A DNA stretch of 39,629 nt, from contig JAKJHH010000005.1 in the NCBI GenBank assembly GCA_022703965.1, forward strand, positions 1 to 39,629. The letters run 5' to 3'. Positions within the stretch are counted from its first letter, which is position 1. Each line of letters opens with the position of its first letter. A program made the translations under genes and the position numbers. The notes under the pieces were generated by a model that saw only the letters and a list, made by a program, of their open reading frames with translations, made no database searches and had not been told where the DNA came from. Below, piece after piece: positions 24,120 through 32,303 of this stretch. The stretch comes from Verrucomicrobiota bacterium (GTDB lineage Bacteria; Verrucomicrobiota; Lentisphaeria; Victivallales; UBA1829).

Positions 24120-26525
24120 TCAGAAAGGACGCACGACATGAGCGGACCACTGAAGTCCCTTGTATTCTCTGTAACCCTGAGTGCGCGACGATCCTATGAT
24201 GTATTTTCTGCCCTTATGCACAAGGAATCCTGAAGAGGATTCTCCGGCGGCGAGCTTCAGACATTCAGGCGGCAGTTCCAGAAGCGTACCGGCGGGAAAA
24301 TTCTCTTCATCGGTCGTTTCAATGACTGAGCCTGAGGAGTTTGTATAGAATGCCGCGCTTCCGCTGATAAATTCTCCGCTACGGTTCTTTGGAAGGCAGC
24401 ACTTGAGCATCTTTTCGGCCTCGGTATCCCAATCAAAGAGCACACCGAGAACTCCGATAGACTCGGAATTGACCTGTCCGTTTTTGCGGACTCCGCCGGC
24501 GTAAACAAGACTGAGAGCCTTGTTCTTTTCTAGTTCGGAGTGCTGGACGTCCTGAACGGCGAATTCAGTGGAATTCAAGGTCTGGAGTCCATTCATGAAC
24601 CACTCGTGTTCAGACACATTCAGAGACTGAAGACGCTGAAGCTGTGAGGAGTTGGAGCATGCGATAATCTCGCCCTTTGCGTTCGCGAGTATCAGATTCC
24701 GGTACATGGTATAGCTGTTGTTGATAACTTTCAGACGTTCGCAGGCACGCTTGGAATTCTCCTCAGATGGATGCATGAGGGCTTCCCAGAAATAGCGGTC
24801 TGTCGCCCACCAGCGGATGTCTGCCGCGCGCTCGAAAAGATTGCGGTCGATGAGGTCGATAGCCTGATGGCTGAATGTTCTCAGCGTCCTGAAGTTCAAA
24901 GCCAGCTCTTCGAGAGCCATCTCATGAAGCAGTTTTTCCATGCACTTTGTGGCGAAATCTCCGGTCTTTGTCAACTGTTCAAAAACAGGCCCGAGAGCCT
25001 GACCGCGTGAGCCAAGCTCAGTCGCGAAAAGAATACCGTTGGTCGAAATCAGCTGAAGTGTCCTCTTGTCCTTCTGGACGTACCGGTATGTCTTCTTATT
25101 GATGTCAGGAGTAATCTGCGAGCTCATAAGCTCATTAATATCAATATCGTTCAGAACTTCATAAGACTGGTCGTCGAATATGGTATTTTTGAGGACGATA
25201 AGATTTGAATTCCAGTTCAGTCCCTTGTAGTCGAGATATCCGTCGCTTCGAGCTGTGAATACAGCCGAGTCGCGGCCTCCCGCCGTTATATAACTGCTGA
25301 CTGTCTGCCCGGGCTTGAGTTCTCTGTGCAGGCGCGGCAGAGCGCTTTTTTCACCTGAAGAGAACATATATTCATCGCTGCTGGCGAGAATACGTCCCTT
25401 GTCGTCAGTAAAGAAGGAATACCATCCTTCCTCGATTTCACCCGAGGAAGTTCTGGCCATATGGTCATTCAGAATAATCTGCGCCTCTCCCTGGAAGTCG
25501 AAGAATACACCGAGAACACCTATAGGTTCGGCATTGCTTTCGCCGTTCTTTCTGATTGCAGTCGTATATATCAAAGAGTCCTGAGACTCGACTGAAGACT
25601 TTGTAAGAGTCTCATGGAAATGATTGGAGCTCTGAGTCGCCATCGCCTTGGAAAACCATTCTTCGGTTTTGACTGAGAGTCCCTGAACAAGAGCGCGTCT
25701 GGCACGGTTGGCTGTAGCCACAACATTTCCGTCGAGATCGCAGAGAACAAGCTCTCTGTAAAGAGTATATGAGCGGTTAATCGCCTCAAGACGGTCGCAG
25801 GCAAAGTCTATTTTCGCGTGCAGTTTTGAACAGTCAGCCAGAACACGAGTCAAAAGATCAGCAACATTTTCATCATGAGCGCGGCTGCATATCGACTGGA
25901 TCTGAGGCAGTATGCTTTCGGCCTCCTTCAGCATTATCGGAGAATAAAGGACATGAACACCGGCGATAAACGCGTTGCGGAACTTCATCGCTACAGCGAT
26001 TTCCTCCTCAGTGATGCTTACGTTTTTCTTGAGGAGTCCCGCAATACGGTTTTTGTTGATGCTGTCCATCAGCGGCACATAGAGGGCGTCCAGCTTCTTC
26101 AGCTGCTCACGGGCAGTGTTGAATGAACTGAGGCAGTCCCCGAAAGCCGTTTCCAGCGCCCACCATCTCACATCGCATGTACGCTCAAGCAGATTGCGGT
26201 CTATCGTGTTGATCTTGCCGTAAGCCATCGTTGAAAGAATCATACGGTAGAATTCTTCCTTGGCAAGATAAAACTGTCCGAAAAGATTTTTAGTGCCTTC
26301 CAGAAGTTCTCCGCGGAAAGTTTCGACGCGGTTCATCAGATCCTTGATAGTGTCCTGTTCGCGCGCATTTCGTCCGATATCGACGGCAAGACTTTTACCG
26401 TGATTACAGACGGGTAGAATAATATTCAGTTCGTTCACGATCTGTTCATAGAACTCACGATGTTTGTGAGTCACAACCGGATCAAAAATTGAAAACTTAC
26501 GTTCCTTCTCATTCGAGCTGCCCAT
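24120..26525 (-). CDS. Soluble double-Cache sensor protein, presumed CheA/CheW input
   Basis: An 801-residue protein. I start at MGSSNEK (26525), where AGGAGG is 9 nt upstream; the open frame runs back to 26654 but has no ribosome site there. It is built from two similar halves. Each has a motif DRNL(L/F)ER(T/A)(C/A)D(I/V)RWWA (about 109-123 and 560-574), then a helix with LExINxSYTxYRxL, then a Cache-like ligand domain (about 250-445 and 592-801) with (E/S)IGVLGV-(F/L)-FD and (Y/F)KGLxW(N/S). A roughly 100-residue helical insert separates the first motif from its Cache. I see no transmembrane helix, HAMP or MCP signalling hairpin. Cache domains normally face outward, so a cytoplasmic placement is odd. 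First gene of the unit with cheA and cheW. Confidence 0.8.
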   Translation of the reverse strand: MGSSNEKERKFSIFDPVVTHKHREFYEQIVNELNIILPVCNHGKSLAVDIGRNAREQDTIKDLMNRVETFRGELLEGTKNLFGQFYLAKEEFYRMILSTMAYGKINTIDRNLLERTCDVRWWALETAFGDCLSSFNTAREQLKKLDALYVPLMDSINKNRIAGLLKKNVSITEEEIAVAMKFRNAFIAGVHVLYSPIMLKEAESILPQIQSICSRAHDENVADLLTRVLADCSKLHAKIDFACDRLEAINRSYTLYRELVLCDLDGNVVATANRARRALVQGLSVKTEEWFSKAMATQSSNHFHETLTKSSVESQDSLIYTTAIRKNGESNAEPIGVLGVFFDFQGEAQIILNDHMARTSSGEIEEGWYSFFTDDKGRILASSDEYMFSSGEKSALPRLHRELKPGQTVSSYITAGGRDSAVFTARSDGYLDYKGLNWNSNLIVLKNTIFDDQSYEVLNDIDINELMSSQITPDINKKTYRYVQKDKRTLQLISTNGILFATELGSRGQALGPVFEQLTKTGDFATKCMEKLLHEMALEELALNFRTLRTFSHQAIDLIDRNLFERAADIRWWATDRYFWEALMHPSEENSKRACERLKVINNSYTMYRNLILANAKGEIIACSNSSQLQRLQSLNVSEHEWFMNGLQTLNSTEFAVQDVQHSELEKNKALSLVYAGGVRKNGQVNSESIGVLGVLFDWDTEAEKMLKCCLPKNRSGEFISGSAAFYTNSSGSVIETTDEENFPAGTLLELPPECLKLAAGESSSGFLVHKGRKYIIGSSRTQGYREYKGLQWSAHVVRPF

Positions 26526-27005
26526 TGCCATTGTCCTCCTGCTTCCTCGGGAAAAATGCTCTCTCCAAATTGCCATGCATTTAGCGGACGGACTGAAGAA
26601 GATCTTTGTGAAGAAATCTCGCGGCGGCGGAAGTCCAGTGTTGCCCCTTATCACCAGACTGCCATGCTAAAAAAGTTCTTCTTCAGACAGTCCTCTAACC
26701 AACTGTTAGCAAGTTATTGTTAAAGCATCAGATATGCCAGCTTCATCCGGCAAAGCCATAAACCCTTGATGTAAAGGCATATATTTTAAAATTATACTAA
26801 ATAAAATCTCTCATATTTGAACACAAAATCCTCAGAATAACATTTTTGTATGTCACCAGAAACTGAAATTATTACATTTTTGTAAAAACAACGGTCTTTC
26901 TCAAAAAAAGATGCTTCTTACAGACTGCCTTGTGACAAAAGAGGCTTGGCGTGCTAAATTATCCATTTAAGGAGCGGAATTAACTTCTAAACAAGGGAGA
27001 AACTA
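26526..27005. other. AT-rich divergent intergenic region
   Basis: No gene seen. It separates the che operon (minus) from the LptF/G gene (plus). A perfect TATAAT on the minus strand at 26791-26796 has no good -35 at 17 nt, so it is only a weak candidate for the che promoter and would give a leader of about 260 nt. The plus-strand promoter is listed separately. Confidence 0.4.
26932..26960 (+). promoter_or_regulatory. Promoter of the LptF/LptG permease gene
   Basis: GTGACA (26932-26937), 17-nt spacer, TAAATT (26955-26960), about 45 bp before the start codon. Confidence 0.5.
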
Positions 27006-28097
27006 TTGAAAACGCTCAATCTGTATGTGACCAGAAGTTTTCTTGTCACGTTCCTCATGGGCATAGGTATCCTTACCTTTGGCATGACCGGAGCGAGACT
27101 TGTAAAGATATTTGAATATATGTCCAGCGGCGTACCTGCGAGCGTAGCGCTGACATTCCTTGTTTACATCATGCCCATAGCGCTCTCGTTTACAATCCCC
27201 TGGGCTGCTCTTGTGGCAATCATGCTGATATTCGGCAGAATGTCGGCGGACAACGAAATTACAGCCATGCGCGCCTGCGGTATTTCCGTGCTCCAGATCA
27301 TTTCGCCGATCATTATCATAACATTTCTGCTGACATGCCTCTGTCTATATCTTCAGGTCGATATAGGGCCGACTTACGCAGGACGCGCCAGTAATCTCAT
27401 CAAGGAAGTCGGCGTGAACCAGCCGACAGCTTTGCTTGAGGCGGGACGCCCCGTCGAATTTGAAAGATTCCGCATATACATTGAAGAAAAGAACGGAACA
27501 GACCTGCGTGACATTCAGGTTTTCAAAATGTCTGAAGACTGGAAAAAAATGGAGCAGGACATCACTGCCGCCCGTGGTAAAATCGAACTTGATAAAGAGA
27601 ATCAGCGCCTCGACATCGTTCTTGAAAACGCCACTGTTGTTTCATACGACAACGACCAGCTTCAGCCGCAGAGAACAATCGGCTCCAAGATGACTTTCTC
27701 GATTGATTACGGCAAAAAATTCAATCAAATTCAGATAGGCAAAAAGGCAAAACACATGTCCTTCCATGAAATTTTCGCGAGAACAGCGCTGGACAAGCGT
27801 CGCGGAATCGACACGACACGCCTTGAAGTCGAGCTTAATCAGCGTGTCGCGATGGCGCTTTCGCCGATTGCCTTCCTGTTGCTTGGAATGCCGCTGGCCA
27901 TCAGAACATCCAGAAGAGAAACCTCTATCGGTCTCTTTCTCAGCGTTATTCTTGCTGGTGCCTATTTCGGAGCCGTCCTGATATCCGACTCCTTGCAGTC
28001 GAGACCCCAGTATTATCCGCAGTATCTGGTCTGGATTCCAGCTGTGATATACCAGATCTTCGGAGCATACTACCTCTTCAAAATCGCAAGAAAGTAA
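27006..28097 (+). CDS. LptF/LptG family LPS-export permease (YjgP/YjgQ)
   Basis: A 363-residue inner-membrane protein with the LptF/G plan: TM helices near 10-35, 50-80 and 95-120, a periplasmic beta-jellyroll-like segment (about 130-270), then three TM helices at about 280-360. IMPIALSFTIPWAALVAIML and GRMSADNEITAMRACGIS (the coupling helix that contacts the ATPase LptB) are diagnostic. Together with a partner permease and LptB it extracts LPS and passes it to LptC/LptA. The start codon is TTG, with GGGAG 6 nt upstream. Usually lptF and lptG are adjacent; here only one is present, and I cannot tell which. Confidence 0.92.
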   Translation: MKTLNLYVTRSFLVTFLMGIGILTFGMTGARLVKIFEYMSSGVPASVALTFLVYIMPIALSFTIPWAALVAIMLIFGRMSADNEITAMRACGISVLQIISPIIIITFLLTCLCLYLQVDIGPTYAGRASNLIKEVGVNQPTALLEAGRPVEFERFRIYIEEKNGTDLRDIQVFKMSEDWKKMEQDITAARGKIELDKENQRLDIVLENATVVSYDNDQLQPQRTIGSKMTFSIDYGKKFNQIQIGKKAKHMSFHEIFARTALDKRRGIDTTRLEVELNQRVAMALSPIAFLLLGMPLAIRTSRRETSIGLFLSVILAGAYFGAVLISDSLQSRPQYYPQYLVWIPAVIYQIFGAYYLFKIARK

Positions 28098-28114
28098 TCT
28101 TACGGGATAAAGGA

Positions 28115-28150
28115 AACCACGAAGTACACGAAGAGCACGAAAAAATACAA
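28115..28150 (+). repeat. CACGAAG-rich dispersed repeat, copy 1
   Basis: AACCACGAAG, then CACGAAG and GCACGAAAAAATAC within 35 bp. It closely matches 35313-35350 and is partly present inverted at 39068-39121. Confidence 0.75.
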
Positions 28151-28207
28151 GGACGAGTGTTTTATAATTAAAGACTTATGGTCGAATGTTCTTTAATCAA
28201 TAGTGAA

Positions 28208-28311
28208 CTGATAACGGGTAGCGACGCCAGTCCCTTGCCGTCGAACCATTAGACGTTAATGCCGGAAGCAATGGGAAGAGAAGCCGTCAAGGGACTGACG
28301 GCACTACCCGT
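28208..28311. repeat. MITE-like inverted-repeat element
   Basis: The left arm (28214-28243) begins ACGGGTAG and contains CAGTCCCTTG. The right arm (28281-28311) contains CAAGGGACTG and ends CTACCCGT, so the two pair imperfectly over about 30 bp around a spacer of about 37 bp. The left 36 bp (28208-28243) match 162-197 in the opposite orientation at 34 of 36 positions by my alignment. Confidence 0.65.
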
Positions 28312-28378
28312 CAAATGTCCCTCAGAAACGGGAAAATCTTGTTTAAAAAACTAGAAGTTGACGGATAGGAGTACGAAG
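28305..28378 (+). repeat. 74-bp dispersed repeat, copy 1
   Basis: Runs from TACCCGTCAAATGTCCCTCA to GTACGAAG. Aligned by eye with 35706-35779 it differs at 9 of 74 positions with no gaps. It overlaps the right end of the MITE-like element. Confidence 0.75.
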
Positions 28379-28418
28379 AAAGATTGTATTTTTGACAGAT
28401 TAAGGGAAGTGATAGAAA

Positions 28419-29705
28419 ATGAAAAAGATTGAATCATGGCTTGAGTGCGTAAGATGCTCAAAGAACTACAGTATCGACGAACTGCGCTACACATGCGAGT
28501 GCGGAGGCGTCCTTGACGTCCGCAGAGACCTTTCAAAGGTTGACGGACAGGAACTCAAAAAACTTTGGGATTCCCGCTGGGGAATGAAAAGAGGCATTGA
28601 GTCCTCTGGAGTCTGGCGTTATCGCGAACTGATACTCGACGCGCCGGATGAGAAGATCGTCACCCGTCAGGAAGGCAATACAAGACTTTATCATGCAGGC
28701 AAGGCGGCTCAGTACGCAGGTCTGAAAAACTTCTATCTCAAGCATGAGGGCGAAAATCCGACAGGCAGCTTCAAAGACCGCGGAATGACATGCGGAACAA
28801 CAGCCGCAATGATGTTCAACGCTAAATCCGTTGCCTGCGCAAGCACCGGCAACACAAGTGCAAGCATGGCTTCCTACGCCGCCTGCTGCGGAGTAAAATC
28901 CATCATCTTCATTCCTGCCGGAAAAATTGCTTACGGCAAGCTAGCTCAGGCACTTGCTTACGGAGGCATCACTCTCCAGATCGACGGCAATTTCGACGAT
29001 GCAATGACACTCGTTCAGGAAGTCTGCGAAAAGCTCGGAATATATCTGCTCAACTCAATCAACCCGTTCAGAATCGAAGGACAGAAGGCCATAGGCTTTG
29101 AAATCGTCCAGCAGCTCGACTGGGAAGTTCCGGACTGGATTGTAGTTCCCGGCGGCAATCTCGGCAACAACAGCGCAATCAGCAAAGGTCTCATGGAACT
29201 GCATGAGCTCGGCATTATCAACAAAATCCCGCGCATCGCCGTTATTCAGGCCGAGGGAGCAAACCCACTTTACAGGATGTGGAAGAATAAGACTCCTTAC
29301 GAAGCGGTCAAAAATCCCGAAACCATAGCAACCGCTATCAAGATCGGAAATCCTGTTTCATGGGAAAAGGCTCTGCGCGGAATCGAGTGGAGCAACGGCG
29401 TTGTCGATGATGTCACCGAACAGGAAATCATGGATGCGAAAGCATGGGTTGACGCAGCCGGAATCGGTGCGGAACCGGCCTCATGCTGCTCTGTCGCAGG
29501 CGCTAAAAAGCTTGTCGAAGCGGGCATCATCAAGCCGGATGAAAAGGTCGTCGGAATCCTCACAGGCAATGTTCTTAAAGATCCCGACGCGGTAATCGGA
29601 TATCATCAGAACACCCTCACAAACATGGGAATAGTCGGAACATTCGCCAACAAGCCGAAACAGATCAAACCCACAGTCGAAGACGTCCGCAAAGCAATCT
29701 CCTGA
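28419..29705 (+). CDS. thrC: Threonine synthase
   Basis: A 428-residue PLP enzyme. The N-terminus carries a zinc-ribbon-like set of cysteines (Cys10, Cys13, Cys26, Cys28), as in plant-type and archaeal threonine synthases. The PLP site is HEGENPTGSFKDRGM with Lys119. ACASTGNTSASMASYAA binds the phosphate and carboxyl groups, VPGGNLGNNSAI is the cofactor glycine loop, and PASCCSVAGAKKLVE is the distal phrase. It converts O-phosphohomoserine to threonine in the cytoplasm. The ATG follows GGGAAGTGATAG. EcfT begins 24 bp after the stop, so these may be cotranscribed, although the functions differ. Confidence 0.95.
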   Translation: MKKIESWLECVRCSKNYSIDELRYTCECGGVLDVRRDLSKVDGQELKKLWDSRWGMKRGIESSGVWRYRELILDAPDEKIVTRQEGNTRLYHAGKAAQYAGLKNFYLKHEGENPTGSFKDRGMTCGTTAAMMFNAKSVACASTGNTSASMASYAACCGVKSIIFIPAGKIAYGKLAQALAYGGITLQIDGNFDDAMTLVQEVCEKLGIYLLNSINPFRIEGQKAIGFEIVQQLDWEVPDWIVVPGGNLGNNSAISKGLMELHELGIINKIPRIAVIQAEGANPLYRMWKNKTPYEAVKNPETIATAIKIGNPVSWEKALRGIEWSNGVVDDVTEQEIMDAKAWVDAAGIGAEPASCCSVAGAKKLVEAGIIKPDEKVVGILTGNVLKDPDAVIGYHQNTLTNMGIVGTFANKPKQIKPTVEDVRKAIS

Positions 29706-29729
29706 GAATAGACACAGGAGGAGGACTCC

Positions 29730-30461
29730 GTGAATTTTTCGGAATTCCCCGGCAGAGACTCAGACATACATCGGCTTGACCCGCGCTTGCGGGTCATAGC
29801 CGCTTTTGTTTTAACCGTCATGGCGGCCTGCTGTAACAGCATCCCGGCCTTGAGTATACTCTTCCTTTCAGGATTTCTGCTGAACTCCATGGCGTCTATA
29901 AAAGTTTCAGAGATAAAAGGACGCCTTCTCTTCCTGAACATCTTTGTTCTGATGACTTATCTGAGTCTGCCTCTTTCGAGCCTCGGAAATCTCTGCGACG
30001 ATGAAAATATTCTTTTTCTCCTCAGAATCGCCTTAAAGATAAATGCGGCTCTTTTCTTTACCACATCCTTGCTCTGCACAATGGATCCCTCGGAATTCGG
30101 CCATGCGCTGATACATCTGAAAGTACCTGAAAAAATGATTCACATATTTCTTTTCAGCCTTAAATTTCTGGATATCATGAGAATGGAATATCTGAGACTG
30201 AAAGAAGCCGCAAAAGCGCGCGCATTCAAGGCGGGAACTAACCTCCACAGTCTGAAAACAGCCGCCGATATGACCGCCATGCTGATAATAAAAAGCCTCG
30301 ACAGAGCCTCAATAACATCCGACGCGATGAAAGCACGCTGCTTCAGGGGATTATTCTTCAGAGCGGATCATTTCTCATTCAAGGAATCCGATACGATAGC
30401 GGCATTGCTTTTCACCGCACTCGCAGGCGCAACAATTTTTTCGGAGTTCATTCACAAATGA
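29730..30461 (+). CDS. Energy-coupling factor transporter transmembrane protein (EcfT/CbiQ family)
   Basis: A 243-residue membrane protein starting at GTG with GGAGGAGG about 5 nt upstream. DIHRLDPRLRVIAAFVLTV is the typical EcfT opening. Four to five hydrophobic segments follow. The two cytoplasmic coupling motifs of the Ala-Arg-(Gly/Ala/Cys) type appear as AAKARAF (about 195-201) and AMKARCF (about 222-228), which contact the ATPases. EcfT links the ATPase pair to a substrate-specific S-component. The gene overlaps the ATPase gene by 4 nt. No S-component or CbiM/NikM is present, so the substrate (vitamin, cobalt or nickel) cannot be read here. Confidence 0.9.
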   Translation: MNFSEFPGRDSDIHRLDPRLRVIAAFVLTVMAACCNSIPALSILFLSGFLLNSMASIKVSEIKGRLLFLNIFVLMTYLSLPLSSLGNLCDDENILFLLRIALKINAALFFTTSLLCTMDPSEFGHALIHLKVPEKMIHIFLFSLKFLDIMRMEYLRLKEAAKARAFKAGTNLHSLKTAADMTAMLIIKSLDRASITSDAMKARCFRGLFFRADHFSFKESDTIAALLFTALAGATIFSEFIHK

Positions 30462-31117
30462 CAAGAGAACTGCTCCATCTGGAAAATATCAGCCTTCAAT
30501 ATGAAGGAGCATCGGCTCCAACTCTGAACGGACTCACGATAACAGTCAATGAAGGAGACCGCATTCTTCTTTCCGGCTCGAACGGCTCAGGCAAAACCAC
30601 CCTTTTCAGGATCATTACAGGACTCCTCAAAAAATCCTCCGGCTCAATCCGCGCCTATGGAAAAAATGTAGAGACGGAAAAAGATTTTTATGAGCTCAGA
30701 ACAAAGACCGGACTTCTCTTTCAGAATCCAGAAGACCAGCTCTTCTGCGCAACGGTCGAGGAAGATCTCGCTTTCGGCCCCTTCAATCTCGGCTGGAGCA
30801 GGGAAAAAGTAAAAACAGCCGTCAAGGAGATTCTTGAAAAGCTGGAAATTCCCGGCTACGAAAAAAGAATAAGCTCCAAGCTTTCCGGCGGCGAAAAACG
30901 TCTGGTCTCGCTGGCCTCCGTGCTGGTGATGCAGCCTGAAGTCCTGCTTCTCGACGAGCCAAGCTCAGGTCTGGATGATCTGCATCTGGCAAAACTCGAA
31001 AAAATACTTGCCGCCTGGACTGGCACTCTTGTAATGATTTGTCATGAAAAAGATTTTTCCTCAAAAATATGCAGTTCCGAAATGAGGCTGAGCTCAGGAA
31101 AAATTCTTAGTTTGTGA
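30458..31117 (+). CDS. ECF transporter ATPase (EcfA/CbiO family)
   Basis: A 219-residue ABC ATPase. Walker A GSNGSGKTT at 40-48, Q-loop Gln89 in FQNPEDQLFCATVEEDLAFGP (a phrase typical of CbiO/EcfA), signature LSGGE at 142-146, Walker B LLLDEP at 163-168, and switch His in MICHEKDF. It is short for the family (usually 270-280), lacking most of the C-terminal extension. Only one ATPase gene accompanies EcfT, so it probably acts as a homodimer, as in CbiMNQO-type systems. Confidence 0.92.
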   Translation: MTRELLHLENISLQYEGASAPTLNGLTITVNEGDRILLSGSNGSGKTTLFRIITGLLKKSSGSIRAYGKNVETEKDFYELRTKTGLLFQNPEDQLFCATVEEDLAFGPFNLGWSREKVKTAVKEILEKLEIPGYEKRISSKLSGGEKRLVSLASVLVMQPEVLLLDEPSSGLDDLHLAKLEKILAAWTGTLVMICHEKDFSSKICSSEMRLSSGKILSL

Positions 31118-31127
31118 CTAGTGAATA

Positions 31128-31156
31128 TTGATTCGCCTCCTGAAAAGGGCTATCTT
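31128..31156 (+). promoter_or_regulatory. Promoter of the MgtE-like gene
   Basis: TTGATT (31128-31133), 17-nt spacer, TATCTT (31151-31156), about 27 bp before the start codon. It gives this gene its own transcript apart from the ECF genes. Confidence 0.6.
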
Positions 31157-31182
31157 GTAAGCTAATACTCAGGACAAAACCA

Positions 31183-32163
31183 ATGCTCGAGACCAGAACA
31201 GACGAACCTATAATCAATTATCTCAGGAAAGACTTCATCACTCTTTCAATAGGGATGTCTGTGCCCGAGGCTCTCGACAAAATCAGAAAAGACGCGGCAG
31301 CCAATATGATTCACTACTTTTATGTGGTGGATGAGTCTGAAAAACTCTGCGGCACTGTCTCCGCTAAAAAGCTGCTGACGGAAGACCTCGACAAAACCAT
31401 AAAAGACATCATGGATTCGAGGTCAGTGGCAATACCTCACGAATGTACCGTCTTCGATGCCTGCGAATACTTTGCGATATATAAATTCCTTGCATTTCCT
31501 GTGGTCGATGACAACATGAAAATCCTTGGTGTAGTCGATGTAAATCTCTACACCAACGAACTGTTCGACATAAATGAAAGAAAGCAGACGGACAGCTTCT
31601 TCAACTCAATGGGTTTCAGGATTTCGCAGATCAAAAACGCTTCGGTTTTTCAAGGCTATAAATTCCGCTTCCCATGGCTTCTGGCGACAATTTCCAGCGG
31701 AGTTATCTGCGCCGTACTGACAAGTTTCTTCCAGACAACACTTACGGAAAACATCATTCTGGCATTCTTCCTGACCCTTGTTCTGGGACTTGGAGAAAGC
31801 GTCAGCATACAGACAATGTCGATTACGATTCATGCAATCCATTACGATAACCCGACACCTGCCTGGTTCTGGAAATCACTTAAACGTGAAGTAGGCACCT
31901 CGCTGCTTCTCGGAGTCTCCTGTGCAATCATAGTCGGTTCTATTGCCGCTATATGGAAGAGCGCGCCTCTGACAGGTTTTGTAATCGGCTGCGGTATTGC
32001 CTCCGCCCTGCTCCTTGCAGCAACGGGCGGAATCATTATTCCTTACCTCCTCCACAGAATGAAAATGGATCTCAAAATCGCCTGCGGCCCCATAACTCTG
32101 GCCTGCGCCGACATCATGACGATATTCTCATATCTCTCCCTAGCCAAACTATTCATTCGCTGA
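31183..32163 (+). CDS. MgtE-like divalent cation channel lacking the N-terminal domain
   Basis: A 326-residue protein. Two CBS domains come first (about 15-75 and 78-135), with the usual YFYVVDESEKLCGTVS and FLAFPVVDDNMKILGVVDV phrases. A linker and five transmembrane helices (about 165-326) follow, with the MgtE pore-type segment LGLGESVSIQTMSITIHAI and a last-helix GPITLACADIMTIFSYLSLAKLF. Full MgtE proteins are about 450 residues and begin with a superhelical N domain that senses Mg2+; that domain is absent here. It is probably a Mg2+ or other divalent ion channel with changed gating. Conservation of the reading frame from a proper promoter argues against a recent truncation. Confidence 0.88.
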   Translation: MLETRTDEPIINYLRKDFITLSIGMSVPEALDKIRKDAAANMIHYFYVVDESEKLCGTVSAKKLLTEDLDKTIKDIMDSRSVAIPHECTVFDACEYFAIYKFLAFPVVDDNMKILGVVDVNLYTNELFDINERKQTDSFFNSMGFRISQIKNASVFQGYKFRFPWLLATISSGVICAVLTSFFQTTLTENIILAFFLTLVLGLGESVSIQTMSITIHAIHYDNPTPAWFWKSLKREVGTSLLLGVSCAIIVGSIAAIWKSAPLTGFVIGCGIASALLLAATGGIIIPYLLHRMKMDLKIACGPITLACADIMTIFSYLSLAKLFIR

Positions 32164-32303
32164 AAAAGGCTGACAAAGATTCCTGTAACTTTTAGGAGAG
32201 GCTCTCCGACTATTTGCAGAAGCAGAAACGGACAATGCCCCTCGCAAGCGGGTACTCCGTCAAACACAAGCTATTCTGCTCAAGAAACTTACAGGAGGTT
32301 TCA

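Larger units (their letters stand above)
28098..28418. other. Repeat-filled intergenic region before threonine synthase
   Basis: No gene. It is made of dispersed repeats: a CACGAAG-rich element (28115-28150), an imperfect inverted-repeat element of about 98 bp (28208-28311), and a 74-bp repeat (28305-28378) whose second copy is at 35706-35779. I see no clear sigma-70 promoter for the downstream gene within it. Confidence 0.6.

Noticed and set aside
26526-26654. N-terminal extension of the Cache protein to an ATG at 26654
   Set aside because: AGGAGG stands 9 nt before the ATG at 26525, and the extension is basic and unlike the rest of the protein.
28098-28418. Riboswitch or attenuator before threonine synthase
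   Set aside because: The hairpins here belong to dispersed repeats also found away from thrC; no leader peptide rich in Thr or Ile codons was seen.
28608-32267. Minus-strand open frames opposite thrC, the ECF genes and the MgtE-like gene
   Set aside because: They are antisense shadows of well-supported genes, with no ribosome sites and no protein motifs.
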